From JAGVLN01 sp964515755 (lineage in GTDB: Bacteria; Pseudomonadota; Alphaproteobacteria; Rickettsiales; JABSSG01): a DNA stretch of 64,000 bases. Positions 20,248-29,613 of the stretch are shown one piece after another. Below the pieces are notes generated by a model. It saw nothing but the letters and a program-made list of their open reading frames with translations, was not told the DNA's origin and did not search any database. Within the stretch, counting starts at the first letter, position 1. Every line of letters begins with the position of its first letter. The translations under genes were made by a program, and so were the position numbers. Location: assembly GCA_964515755.1 (NCBI GenBank), contig CAZEVK010000001.1, positions 62,001 through 126,000 on the forward strand, written 5' to 3'.

Positions 20248-22059
20248 TCACTCTATTTTTTCTTTAATATGTTGTTCAAGCTTTATAATTTCTTCCTGTA
20301 ATGCTATAGCTATCTTCATTGATCCTTCATCTAAACTTCGCATAGCATTTTTATATTCCATTTTAAGTAACTCTAGATTGTAATTATCAAAAGCTTCTTC
20401 CCATAATGTTACTATGTCATTGTCATTCTTTATACTAATTTTATCAATAAAATATGAATTGTCCCCACATAAAAAATTTAATTGCGTTGGTAAGAGCTTT
20501 TCGCTAATTCCCACTTTAAAACTACTACTAAAATCTTTATCATTTTCTATAGCACTAGCACTTACAAAAGCTTCTTCTACTGCCTTATATATATCACGAG
20601 ATAAATTAATCTTTGATTCAATCATGATAAAGTTTTCATAAATTTGACTATTTCTTAGCAAAAATGGATATTCTATTACTAATGCTATTAAGCATAACTC
20701 ACATCTTTGTAAGCCAGATAAACTTTTAACATTAACCAAATCACCATTAATACTAGATTTATGCTCTTTTACTTTATTTTGAGTACCATAAGAACTGAAG
20801 TTCTGCCACAGTCTATCATTAAAAAATTTTTTGTAAAATTGTTTCACACTCGGATGTATGATTTCTTCAGCTAAATCTAATAAATTTTTTTGTAATAATG
20901 CCTTTTGCTCGGGAGTTTTAACTTCAAGCTTATGTAAAGTTGTCTGCCACAACATTTCCGAAAGAGGAATAGGAGCATCAAGCAAAGATTGTAAATGATT
21001 TTTCCCAAAATTCTTTACTACATCATCCGGATCATAACCGGCTGGTAATTTAACAAATTGCACTGAGTAACCTGGTTTTAGCATAGATAGCGCTAATTTA
21101 GCACATCTATCCATAGCATTAATTCCAGCTCTATCACCGTCCATACATAATACTGGATTAGGACAATAACGCCAAATTTTTTGTAAATGCTCTTGAGTAA
21201 TAGAAGTACCTAAAGTAGCAACAACGTTATTAATACCAACAAGATTTAAAGCAATAACATCCATGTACCCTTCTACTATCACAATAGATTTATTTTTATT
21301 ACCTGAATTTAGAACAAGGTTTTCCGCATAAAGATTATGGCCTTTTTTAAATAAAATAGTCTCAGGAGAGTTTAAATATTTTGGTGCGTTATCACTTTCA
21401 GCAAGTAACCTACCACCAAAACCGATAATACGACTTTTACTATCATAAATAGGAAAGATAATACGATTGCGAAAACGATCATATACTTGAGACTTAGGCT
21501 CGGTAATTAACCCAGTTGATATCATTTGCTCCTTACTAACAGATTGTGTTAATAAAAATTTATATAAACTATCTGTATTATCAGGAGCAAAACCTAAATT
21601 AAATTTCTCAATTATTTCATCTGTTAATCCTCGACCTTTTAGATATTTAAACGCCTGTAAACCGTGTATTGAATATAATTTTTCATTAAACCATTTAGCT
21701 GCCATAGCCATAACCTGATAAAAGCTGGCTAGCCTCTGTATTGAGTTAATCTCTGCTTCTGTATGATTTTCTGGTATTGCGATGCCATGTTCTTGAGCTA
21801 AAGCCTTCACAGCCTCAACAAAATCTAACCCTCTAGTTTCAACAACAAATTTAACAACATCTCCATGTTCGCCACATCCAAAGCAATGATAGAAATTTTT
21901 GTCATTATTAACTGTAAAGGATGGGGTCTTTTCAGTATGAAAAGGGCATAAACCATAATATTCTTTGCCACGCGGTGATAGCTTTACCTTTTGGCTAACA
22001 ACGTCTGATACCCTTATTCTTTCACGAAGTAAGTCAATAAACTCAGAAGAAAAATACAT
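20248..22059 (-). CDS. dnaG: DNA primase
   Basis: 603 residues. The CHC2 zinc-binding domain is at the N-terminus (GLCPFHTEKTPSFTV and YHCFGCGEHGDVVKF). The catalytic core contains the Toprim motif (IVIVEGYMDVIAL, then VLCMDGDRAGINAM and DPDDVVKNFG). The C-terminal helicase-interaction part is poorly conserved, as usual. The enzyme makes RNA primers for replication. It sits directly upstream of rpoD and overlaps or abuts its start. The length is normal. Confidence 0.97.
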   Translation of the reverse strand: MYFSSEFIDLLRERIRVSDVVSQKVKLSPRGKEYYGLCPFHTEKTPSFTVNNDKNFYHCFGCGEHGDVVKFVVETRGLDFVEAVKALAQEHGIAIPENHTEAEINSIQRLASFYQVMAMAAKWFNEKLYSIHGLQAFKYLKGRGLTDEIIEKFNLGFAPDNTDSLYKFLLTQSVSKEQMISTGLITEPKSQVYDRFRNRIIFPIYDSKSRIIGFGGRLLAESDNAPKYLNSPETILFKKGHNLYAENLVLNSGNKNKSIVIVEGYMDVIALNLVGINNVVATLGTSITQEHLQKIWRYCPNPVLCMDGDRAGINAMDRCAKLALSMLKPGYSVQFVKLPAGYDPDDVVKNFGKNHLQSLLDAPIPLSEMLWQTTLHKLEVKTPEQKALLQKNLLDLAEEIIHPSVKQFYKKFFNDRLWQNFSSYGTQNKVKEHKSSINGDLVNVKSLSGLQRCELCLIALVIEYPFLLRNSQIYENFIMIESKINLSRDIYKAVEEAFVSASAIENDKDFSSSFKVGISEKLLPTQLNFLCGDNSYFIDKISIKNDNDIVTLWEEAFDNYNLELLKMEYKNAMRSLDEGSMKIAIALQEEIIKLEQHIKEKIE

Positions 22060-22216
22060 AAATTCTCTATCTACTGTTGAAATTTAAATCATTATATACT
22101 ATTAATACATATCATGTAATAGCAACCTATAATAAATTCGTAATAAACCTATAACATTTAAAGCTTGTTAAATAAGCATTTAGCAAATTAAAATATTAAA
22201 AACAAAGGAAAGACCA

Positions 22217-22690
22217 ATGCAAAATTTCCCGATGACTGCAAAAGGATTTGCAAAATTAACAGAAGAACTAAAGCATTTAAAAACAGTGGAAAGACCTTCT
22301 ATTATTAAAGCTATTGCAGAAGCAAGAGCACTTGGAGACCTTTCAGAAAATGCTGAATACCACTCTGCTCGTGAAAAACAAAGCTTTATTGAGGGCAGAA
22401 TTATAGAATTAGAAGATAAAATCGCTAGATCAGAGGTTATTGACATATCAAAACTATCAGGCGATATAGTAAAATTCGGCGCAACTGTAAAACTGATCGA
22501 TTACGAAAACAATAAAGAACATGTTTACCAAATAGTTGGAGAATACGAGGCAAACTTAGATCATGGACTAATATCAATTGCTTCGCCTCTTTCAAGGGCT
22601 ATTATTGGCAAAAAAATAGATGATATAGTTGAGGTTGTGACTCCAAACGGATTGAAAGAATATCAAATACTAGAAGTAGAGTTTAAGTAA
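22217..22690 (+). CDS. greA: Transcription elongation factor GreA
   Basis: 157 residues. The N-terminal coiled coil has MTAKGFAKLTEELKHLK and ARALGDLSENAEYHSAREKQ (the acidic-tip signature), and the C-terminal FKBP-like domain has SPLSRAIIGKKIDDIVEV. GreA stimulates cleavage of backtracked RNA by RNA polymerase. The ribosome site AAAGGAAAG precedes the ATG. It is divergent from dnaG, with about 157 nt between them for the two promoters. Confidence 0.97.
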   Translation: MQNFPMTAKGFAKLTEELKHLKTVERPSIIKAIAEARALGDLSENAEYHSAREKQSFIEGRIIELEDKIARSEVIDISKLSGDIVKFGATVKLIDYENNKEHVYQIVGEYEANLDHGLISIASPLSRAIIGKKIDDIVEVVTPNGLKEYQILEVEFK

Positions 22691-22767
22691 TCAAGCTCTA
22701 ACTATTAAATGACTTATTTAAATAATTGATTTATACTCAATTTGTACCCTAACAGTAACAACTTAAA

Positions 22768-24003
22768 ATGCTAATATATATAAAGAAAAAAATTTTAATA
22801 ATAAGTGCTGCTTTTTGCTTGATAAGTAATACAGCATTTGCCTTTGTTGGAGCTTATGTCACTAAAGATGGAAGCAGTATTACTACCTCTCAATCAAAAG
22901 TAGTCATTGCACATAAAGAACAAAAAACAATTCTTACAATAACTAGCAATTTTAATACCTCAGCAACTAGCTTTGCTTTAATCGTACCAGTGCCATCAAA
23001 CGTTAAAAAAGCTAATATACGTTATGTTGACTATGAAATAGTCAATAAATTAGACAAATATACCTCCCCCCGCTTAATAGAATATATAGATTATGATCCA
23101 TGTAACCCAGAATCAATAAAAAGACCGCCAATAGAGACCACACAAAGCTTCACTACTATAGATATGGACAAAGCGATTGCTCTGGAAATAAATAACCCTC
23201 AAACTATCACTCCAAGTAATTTAATTATCTTAACTTCAAAAGAAAGTATTGGTATCGATATTACCCTAAAGAAATATGGTTATAACTTACCTCAAAATTA
23301 TCTGGATGTTATAAATAGTTATAACGAAAAACAAATGAAATTCATTATTATTGAGCTAACCAAAGATAATGATAATAAAGCTACATGGTTAAAGCCAATA
23401 CAAATTGAATATGAATCAGATCAATTTTCATTACCTGTTAATATCGGATCATTAAATGCACCGCAAAATCAAAAACATGATATGTTACTATTCACTCTAT
23501 CTAATCAGGGAGAAGTATTAACAACAAATTATGAAACCAAGAACATGCCTGGTAATTTTGATTTACCAGTGACATCCATAAACGAATTTACAAAATTTTA
23601 TGATAAGTTTATGAATAAAATTTTTAAGGTTCATCCTAATATTATTCGTAAAGAGTATTCTTGGCCAATGGGAGCATGCAAACCATGCACTTCCGCACCA
23701 TTATCAATTGATGAATTATCAACCCTTGGAACATTTTGGTACCATTTACCTAAAGAAGGAAGAATGGGACTAGTAGCACCTTTCTCAGCTATATATGTTA
23801 CCAGATTACATACTCAGTATGGTTATGATACATTTGAAAATGACTTAACTCTTGAAGAAGGTAATGCAAAAAATAAATATCAGACGTATTTTAATATCAA
23901 ACACCCTATTCCCGAAAATCAATCTAAATGTGGCGATGAATATGCTATTGAGCTAAAAAAGGCTCAAGAACAGCAAAAGAAAAATTTAGAATTATCTTTA
24001 TAA
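22768..24003 (+). CDS. DUF2330 exported protein, copy B
   Basis: 411 residues with an N-terminal signal peptide (IIS to AFA, about residues 8-26; likely cut before FVGAYVTKDG). It shares the full DUF2330 series with the copy at 2042-3271: QKTILTITSNF, FALIVPVPSNV, YTSPRLIEYIDYDPC, SLNAPQNQKHDM, EYSWPMGACKPCTSAPLS and YVTRLHTQYG. The shared cysteines (DPC, CKPC) suggest a disulphide-bonded extracytoplasmic fold. The gene follows greA by 77 nt and could be read through from it. Function unknown. It is less AT-skewed in coding quality than its neighbours and appears fully intact. Confidence 0.86.
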   Translation: MLIYIKKKILIISAAFCLISNTAFAFVGAYVTKDGSSITTSQSKVVIAHKEQKTILTITSNFNTSATSFALIVPVPSNVKKANIRYVDYEIVNKLDKYTSPRLIEYIDYDPCNPESIKRPPIETTQSFTTIDMDKAIALEINNPQTITPSNLIILTSKESIGIDITLKKYGYNLPQNYLDVINSYNEKQMKFIIIELTKDNDNKATWLKPIQIEYESDQFSLPVNIGSLNAPQNQKHDMLLFTLSNQGEVLTTNYETKNMPGNFDLPVTSINEFTKFYDKFMNKIFKVHPNIIRKEYSWPMGACKPCTSAPLSIDELSTLGTFWYHLPKEGRMGLVAPFSAIYVTRLHTQYGYDTFENDLTLEEGNAKNKYQTYFNIKHPIPENQSKCGDEYAIELKKAQEQQKKNLELSL

Positions 24004-24007
24004 AAAA

Positions 24008-25033
24008 TTATTTTTTTAGATGTTCTTTTACCAAAAGTTCTGCGATCTGAACGGCATTAAGTGCAGCTCCTTTACGAACATTGTCAGATACTACCCATAA
24101 ACATAAACCATGTTCTACACTAAGATCTTTTCTTATTCTTGAAACATAAACCATATCTTCACCAACACATTCAATTGGAGTAGAAAATTTGTCCTGTTGC
24201 TTAAACACCATTACACCAGGCATTTTTGATAAAACCTTGATAGCATTATCGACAGTTATTTCATCATAAAATTCGATATTTACTGCCTCACTATGACCAA
24301 CAAATACAGGTACACGAACACAAGTTGCTACAACTTCAATATCTGGGCTTAGGATTTTTTTTACCTCATTACGCATTTTGTTTTCTTCTTTAGTAAAACC
24401 ATCTTCGTCAAATACATCAATCTGAGGAATAAGATTGAAAGCAATTTGTCTAGAAAATTTTTCTGGAGGAACTTTTTTATAGCTAAAAATAGCCTTAGTT
24501 TGTTCATACAATTCGTCCATGCCCTTTTTTCCAGCACCAGAAACTGATTGATAAGTTGCAACCACAACTCTCTTAATTTTGACTAAATCATGCAAAGGCT
24601 TAAGAGCCATTACTAACTGAATTGTTGAACAATTAGGATTAGCAATTATATTTTTCTTTTTATAGTCCTTAATTTGAGCACCATTTACTTCAGGGACTAT
24701 CAAAGGTACATCTGGATACATTCTAAAATGAGAAGTATTGTCTATAACTATACAACCTGCCGCAGCTGCTATAGGTGCATATTTAGCTGACACAGCTCCT
24801 CCGGGTGAAAATAACGCAATCTTAACATTACTAAAGTCGAAATTATCTAAGGATTTAACCTTTAAGATTCTTTCCTCACCAAAACTAACCTCTTTACCCA
24901 GAGACTGTCGTGAAGCCACAGCTTGAATAGTATCAACAGGAAAATTCCTCTCAGCAAGAATTTCTAATATTGATGTCCCAACATTACCAGTTGCACCGAC
25001 CACTGCTACACTATATTTCATATTTTTACTCAT
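24008..25033 (-). CDS. asd: Aspartate-semialdehyde dehydrogenase
   Basis: 341 residues. NADP-binding N-terminus (VAVVGATGNVGTSILEIL), active-site cysteine in IANPNCSTIQLVMAL, and the catalytic histidine region VFVGHSEAVNIEF. It makes aspartate semialdehyde, the precursor of diaminopimelate for peptidoglycan. It is the last gene of a three-gene minus-strand run (oxidase-like subunit, folE, asd), starting 3 nt after folE. A second ATG at 25021 is an equally possible start. The length is normal. Confidence 0.96.
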   Translation of the reverse strand: MSKNMKYSVAVVGATGNVGTSILEILAERNFPVDTIQAVASRQSLGKEVSFGEERILKVKSLDNFDFSNVKIALFSPGGAVSAKYAPIAAAAGCIVIDNTSHFRMYPDVPLIVPEVNGAQIKDYKKKNIIANPNCSTIQLVMALKPLHDLVKIKRVVVATYQSVSGAGKKGMDELYEQTKAIFSYKKVPPEKFSRQIAFNLIPQIDVFDEDGFTKEENKMRNEVKKILSPDIEVVATCVRVPVFVGHSEAVNIEFYDEITVDNAIKVLSKMPGVMVFKQQDKFSTPIECVGEDMVYVSRIRKDLSVEHGLCLWVVSDNVRKGAALNAVQIAELLVKEHLKK

Positions 25034-25036
25034 AAT

Positions 25037-25621
25037 TTATTTTTTATCAGATAACGTTAAAAATGTATGTCGTAATTGATCATCTTCAGAAAACACCCCT
25101 AAAAGATGATTAGTCCTAATTTTAACACCATTTTTATTTGCGCCACGACAAGACATACATTCATGTTCAGCAACTATAGAAACCGCAACACCCAAAGGCT
25201 TAAGACAAGAATTAATAGTATTAGCTATCTGAGCAGTAAGTCTTTCTTGAATTTGCAATCTCTTCGAGAAAATATCTACAATTCTTGCTATCTTACTTAT
25301 ACCAACTACCACATCATTAGGCATATAAGCCACATTAGCCACTCCTTTAAAAGGCAGAAGATGATGCTCACAAAATGAAATAAAACTTATATCTTGCAAT
25401 AAAACCATACCATTATAACCCTCAATATCGGTAAAAGTTTTATTGATAACTGCAATAGGGTCTTGATCATAGCCTACAAAACATTCTTTATAACTTTTTA
25501 AAACTCTTTTTGGTGTATCTAAAAGACCAGCTCTGCTAGGATCATCACCTAACCAACGAATTAGAGTTCGTACTGCCTCTTCAGCTTGATCTTGCGTAGG
25601 TTTTATAATTTTGTTACCCAT
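25037..25621 (-). CDS. folE: GTP cyclohydrolase I
   Basis: 194 residues with the zinc and catalytic residues of FolE: FISFCEHHLLPFKGVANVAY (Cys and His-His), ISKIARIVDIFSKRLQIQER, and AEHECMSCRGANKNG (zinc Cys). It converts GTP to dihydroneopterin triphosphate, the first step to folate, or to queuosine precursors in some bacteria. The ATG follows the stop of the oxidase-like gene with no gap, so translation is probably coupled. The length is slightly short but complete. Confidence 0.96.
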   Translation of the reverse strand: MGNKIIKPTQDQAEEAVRTLIRWLGDDPSRAGLLDTPKRVLKSYKECFVGYDQDPIAVINKTFTDIEGYNGMVLLQDISFISFCEHHLLPFKGVANVAYMPNDVVVGISKIARIVDIFSKRLQIQERLTAQIANTINSCLKPLGVAVSIVAEHECMSCRGANKNGVKIRTNHLLGVFSEDDQLRHTFLTLSDKK

Positions 25622-26947
25622 TTAGTTACTCGTTTTAAAGCATTTATAAAAAAACGCACTATAGCATATATACACAAATAATAAACCACCAATTAATGCG
25701 AATAAGCCGCCAACACCCATAAAACCAAGCGCAGTAGTAGCTTTAGCTGACAATGCTTCACCGGGAGTTTTTCTTAAAGCTCCATACCCTCCAGAAATTG
25801 CTAAGCCTACAATATGCATCATCTGCCCAACGCAATAAATATATGGAATTATTCTAACCAATTTATTTTTAGAAAAATGAAAACTTAAACGAGTTAAATA
25901 TAAATATATTAATCCCATCAATGAAATAGTAATACCAATGATTGAGCCATGATAATGTGCAGGAATTATAGTATTGCTTTCATTAATCCAAAAGCTAATT
26001 ATCCCACCGCTAAAAAATAAAACCATCGATGAAATTAAAGCAGAATACTCAAAGCAATAATAATCTAATTTACTGCTCTTAATCATTTTAAAGGTTAAAT
26101 ATACGGCAAGCACACTAGAAGAAATTCCTGCAAAATAGCGCATATGTGTAGTAAAAAATAAAGTATATTCTAAAGAAGCAATAGCAAGCTTGTTACTGAT
26201 AATTAAGGGAGGTAAAACTAGTACCACATTTATAATTGCAGTAAAAATAAGCAGTTTATTTTGTACTAAATCTTTACCAGATATTCTGCCGTATAATACT
26301 ATCCAAGCAAATTGCATAAGTTGAACATACATAAATTGTAATATATGCCCTCCTCCCCAAAATAATTTCTCAAAATAATCTTGAACACCAAATACTAAAA
26401 TATGATCAGTTTGCTGCAATTTATGATATGCCACATAAATACAAATGATTGCAGTCAAAGTAATCACAGCTGAAGTAAGCGCATAAAGGCAATGCTGGTC
26501 GAGGATTTTTTTTGTATTAACGATAAATCTATATAAAAAATGAATATTATTAATTATCACAGAACAAGTCAAAAACGATAGGCCTAAAGCGAAAGGAAAA
26601 TTTTGTAAAATCGGAACATAATTATTCATAAAGGGCAATGCTTTATATAACGGCGATATTGTAATCATAGATGTTCCAAATAATGCCAAAACAAACATTA
26701 TTAATGAGACATAATTATAAGAGTAAAAGTTTATTAAAGCTGATTGAACAGCAAAAAACCATACTAAAACAGATAGATCAACATGAACAATGAGTGCAGA
26801 ACGAAAAAAATCTTTATATGGAACAAAGTCATATAAAATAGGTGTACGCAATAATACTAATATAATTGAATATAATCCAGCAATTCCAACTGCTGAAATC
26901 GCTAGAAAAAACCAATAAGACGTGAGTTTATTACTTAGTATATTCAT
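25622..26947 (-). CDS. Haem-copper oxidase-like subunit I (NorB/CcoN-related), orphan
   Basis: About 441 residues with around twelve hydrophobic helices. Histidines sit where haem-copper oxidases bind haem and copper: ALIVHVDLSVLVWFF (helix 2), WGGGHILQFMYVQLMQ (helix 6), TTHMRYFAG (helix 7, with only one His), IPAHYHGSIIGITI (helix 10, HxHG) and GQMMHIVGLAISGGYG. The overall form is closer to cbb3/NO-reductase subunits than to aa3 oxidase. No cytochrome c or other oxidase subunit is next to it; instead folE and asd follow directly. Its electron donor, and whether it reduces O2 or NO, are unknown. A TTG at 26971 could add eight residues. Confidence 0.75.
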   Translation of the reverse strand: MNILSNKLTSYWFFLAISAVGIAGLYSIILVLLRTPILYDFVPYKDFFRSALIVHVDLSVLVWFFAVQSALINFYSYNYVSLIMFVLALFGTSMITISPLYKALPFMNNYVPILQNFPFALGLSFLTCSVIINNIHFLYRFIVNTKKILDQHCLYALTSAVITLTAIICIYVAYHKLQQTDHILVFGVQDYFEKLFWGGGHILQFMYVQLMQFAWIVLYGRISGKDLVQNKLLIFTAIINVVLVLPPLIISNKLAIASLEYTLFFTTHMRYFAGISSSVLAVYLTFKMIKSSKLDYYCFEYSALISSMVLFFSGGIISFWINESNTIIPAHYHGSIIGITISLMGLIYLYLTRLSFHFSKNKLVRIIPYIYCVGQMMHIVGLAISGGYGALRKTPGEALSAKATTALGFMGVGGLFALIGGLLFVYICYSAFFYKCFKTSN

Positions 26948-27185
26948 ATCAAAAATTATAGAAGCTAACAATTAAATAAATTCATACCATATTATACTAG
27001 CTTTGCCTATAGAATTAACATTTTCGAACCAGCCATTACTAAGCACTTCTATATCGAAAGAAAAATCCTTTGCCCTCTATGTGTTATAAGTGAATTCTTG
27101 CCTATACAGCAGTGATACCACAAACCAGCATCTCGTTAATTCTTACATATTATATTTATTTTGTACTAACTTGAACTATATTCAC

Positions 27186-27214
27186 TTGAATATTTAGAAG
27201 TTATATGTTATATT
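27186..27214 (+). promoter_or_regulatory. Sigma-70-type promoter of rpoH
   Basis: TTGAAT (27186-27191), 17-nt spacer, TATATT (27209-27214), about 38 nt before the rpoH ATG. Five of six bases match the -10 consensus and four of six the -35. It lies within the roughly 300-nt divergent spacer 26948-27251, which otherwise holds no gene. Confidence 0.6.
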
Positions 27215-27251
27215 ACTAAGAGTGAATTTTATTCATAAATGAGGTGCTTTT

Positions 27252-28139
27252 ATGAAATTAGCCACAACTGCTATTTCTACATCCAGCGGCGGTTTAGCGC
27301 AATACTTACAAGAAATCAAAAAATATCCCTTACTCTCAGCGGAAGAAGAATATATTTTGGCTAGGTCTGTGGTAGAACATCAAGATATTAATGCTGCGCA
27401 TCAACTTGTAACAAGTCATTTGAAGTTAGTAGTAAAAATTGCACTTTCCATGCGTGGTTATGGAATCTCTTTAATGGATTTAATCTCAGAGGGTAACATT
27501 GGCTTAATGCATGCAGTTAAGAAATTTAATCCTGAGCTTGGTCATCGCCTCTCTACCTATGCAATGTGGTGGATTAAGGCTTCTATACAAGAGTATGTTA
27601 TTAAATCTTGGTCTATGGTTAAGATCGGAACCACTATTGCACAAAAAAAATTATTTTTTAATCTAAATAAACTTAAACAGAAAATTCGTAATTTCCATTC
27701 ACGAAGTCATGATAATCTATCCAATGAAGACGTAGGCGTGATAGCAACTCAATTAAATGTTACACATCAAGAAGTTAAAGAAATGGACAGTAGACTTTCC
27801 GGAAATGATTATTCTTTGGATAGTCCTATTCATAATGATGATGGTGATAGTACAACTATGATTGATTTTATCCCTGAAAATAGAGCAAATCAAGAAGTAA
27901 CCATGGCTCATTTTCAAGAAGAAAGCCTTAAGAAAAAATTATTCAATAAAGCTATGTTAACACTTAGCGAACGTGAACAATCTATTATATCAGCTCGTCA
28001 TCTTCAAGATGATCCAGAGACACTTGATGTACTGAGCAAAAAATACAATATTTCGCGAGAACGTATTCGTCAAATTGAAACTAGAGCGTTAGAAAAATTA
28101 CAAGAATACGTTAAAACTAATTTCTTAAAGTTCGCTTAA
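27252..28139 (+). CDS. rpoH: Heat-shock sigma factor RpoH (sigma-32)
   Basis: 295 residues. Region 1.2/2 (LAQYLQEIKKYPLLSAEEEY), region 2.4 (LSTYAMWWIKASIQEYVI), the RpoH box diagnostic of sigma-32 (AQKKLFFNLNKLK), and region 4 with helix-turn-helix (LSKKYNISRERIRQIETRA). It redirects RNA polymerase to heat-shock promoters. The ribosome site ATGAGGTG precedes the ATG. It is a single gene, convergent with lptG. Confidence 0.96.
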   Translation: MKLATTAISTSSGGLAQYLQEIKKYPLLSAEEEYILARSVVEHQDINAAHQLVTSHLKLVVKIALSMRGYGISLMDLISEGNIGLMHAVKKFNPELGHRLSTYAMWWIKASIQEYVIKSWSMVKIGTTIAQKKLFFNLNKLKQKIRNFHSRSHDNLSNEDVGVIATQLNVTHQEVKEMDSRLSGNDYSLDSPIHNDDGDSTTMIDFIPENRANQEVTMAHFQEESLKKKLFNKAMLTLSEREQSIISARHLQDDPETLDVLSKKYNISRERIRQIETRALEKLQEYVKTNFLKFA

Positions 28140-28156
28140 AGATAACAAAGAAGTAA

Positions 28157-29251
28157 TTATTCTTTGGCATGTAATATTAAAATCACTCCTAATGAAATAA
28201 CTATAAGCGTTGATAAAATTGCTGCTAAATAGCTTGGTACTGAGCCATTAACACCCAGAAGAGTTACAACCTCATTAAAGAAAAACAGAATAAATCCACT
28301 ACTTAAGCCATAAAAAATAATTCTTAAAGGAGATACAAAACGTATTGGTTTTAACGCAAATGACGCGGCAATTAAAATCAGTCCGCACATTAAAAAAGGA
28401 CGAGCCAACATTTTATAAAAATATGCCATGTGTTCTAAGGCAGAATATCCAGATGTCTTAAGTATTGAAATGAAATGCCATAGCCTCCAAATAGAAATAG
28501 TATCAGGATTAACAAAGCTATTTTTTAGATCATACTCTTTGAAAGATGTAGGTAGTTTTATCAATGCTTCTTGCTTAGTCAATTTATGTACTTGAAAAAT
28601 CGTACTATTACCTAATAACCACTCTCCATTTGAAAGAGTAGCTGTTTTTGCATCAATTCTCTCAAGGAAATTATAATCTTTATCTAACACAAGAAATGAA
28701 ACATCAACCAATTGTGATTCCTTTGCATTAACGTATTTTGCATTAACAATCCTTTTTTGTTGCTCTGGAGACTCAAACTTATCAATAAACCACAAACCAG
28801 AGCCTGAAAAAGACAATATACTAGCAGCATCTCCAAAATAATATTTACTAATTATTTTGCGATTATAGTCTGTTAGTGACGTTGATATAGGATTTAGCAC
28901 TGTTATAAACAATGCACCAAAGATAAAAGTAACAGCTAAAAATGGAAATAAAAATTGCCAAATTGAAACACCACTAGCTTTAATAACTGTATACTCATTG
29001 CTTTTAGAAATTTTTGTAAATGCTAAAATTGCTGAAATAAACATTAGAAAAGGTACTGTTTCATGCAATAAATCAGGAATTTTAAGAAAAGCAATTTTTG
29101 TAATTATGCCAAAACCAATATGTTTACCTACTGAGCTACTTAATAAATCAATGTAATTACCTATAAGCAAAGCAATAACAATTATTGCCAAAATAACAGC
29201 AATAGCCTTACAAAACTGCTTACAAAGATATAGAAATAAAATCTGATACAT
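28157..29251 (-). CDS. lptG: LPS export ABC-transporter permease LptG (YjgP/YjgQ family)
   Basis: 364 residues: six hydrophobic helices, three at each end, with a beta-rich periplasmic domain between (about residues 130-260), the LptF/LptG plan. Marks are LLHETVPFLMFISAILAF, FTKISKSNEYTVIKASGVS and, near the end, RFVSPLRIIFYGLSSGFILF. It works with LptF and LptB to extract LPS from the inner membrane. LptG rather than LptF is favoured by the form of the N-terminus. It fits with the lipid A genes elsewhere in the window. Confidence 0.85.
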   Translation of the reverse strand: MYQILFLYLCKQFCKAIAVILAIIVIALLIGNYIDLLSSSVGKHIGFGIITKIAFLKIPDLLHETVPFLMFISAILAFTKISKSNEYTVIKASGVSIWQFLFPFLAVTFIFGALFITVLNPISTSLTDYNRKIISKYYFGDAASILSFSGSGLWFIDKFESPEQQKRIVNAKYVNAKESQLVDVSFLVLDKDYNFLERIDAKTATLSNGEWLLGNSTIFQVHKLTKQEALIKLPTSFKEYDLKNSFVNPDTISIWRLWHFISILKTSGYSALEHMAYFYKMLARPFLMCGLILIAASFALKPIRFVSPLRIIFYGLSSGFILFFFNEVVTLLGVNGSVPSYLAAILSTLIVISLGVILILHAKE

Positions 29252-29262
29252 AATAATATAAA

Positions 29263-29339
29263 TGGTGGGCCTGGTAGGACTTGAACCTACGACATATCCG
29301 TTATGAGCGGAGTGTTCTAACCAACTGAACTACAGGCCC
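29263..29339 (-). tRNA. tRNA with CAU anticodon, probably tRNA-Ile2
   Basis: Read on the minus strand, a 77-nt cloverleaf starts GGGCCTG and ends CAGGCCC-A-CCA, so the acceptor stem is perfect and CCA is encoded. The anticodon loop is CTCATAA between TCCG and CGGA, giving anticodon CAU. The T loop is GTTCAAG. A CAU anticodon means elongator Met or Ile2 (lysidine-modified). The GGGCCTG acceptor with A73 resembles alphaproteobacterial Ile2, which I favour without proof. Confidence 0.9.
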
Positions 29340-29613
29340 GGTTTTATGCTCAAACATTTATAATCAGTATATGTAAATATGTCTACAATAAATTTAAATT
29401 ATAGAAAAATGTCAGACATGAATAACTAAAGCTATTAAAATAGCATAAGGAAATATTAGTAATACATAACAATAATTAACTTTAAAAAGAAATTGCCACT
29501 TAATTATTAAAAATTTTTATAAAAACTAAATAAATTATGCTGAAACATAATATAACAATCTCTTACCTAACGATAAAACCTCCCTACGCAGCATGATTAC
29601 CACTAGTCTTGGC

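Noticed and set aside
19428..20267. Serine-rich plus-strand frames opposite rpoD
   Set aside because: They are the complement of the acidic Glu/Asp-coding stretch of rpoD; low-complexity shadows.
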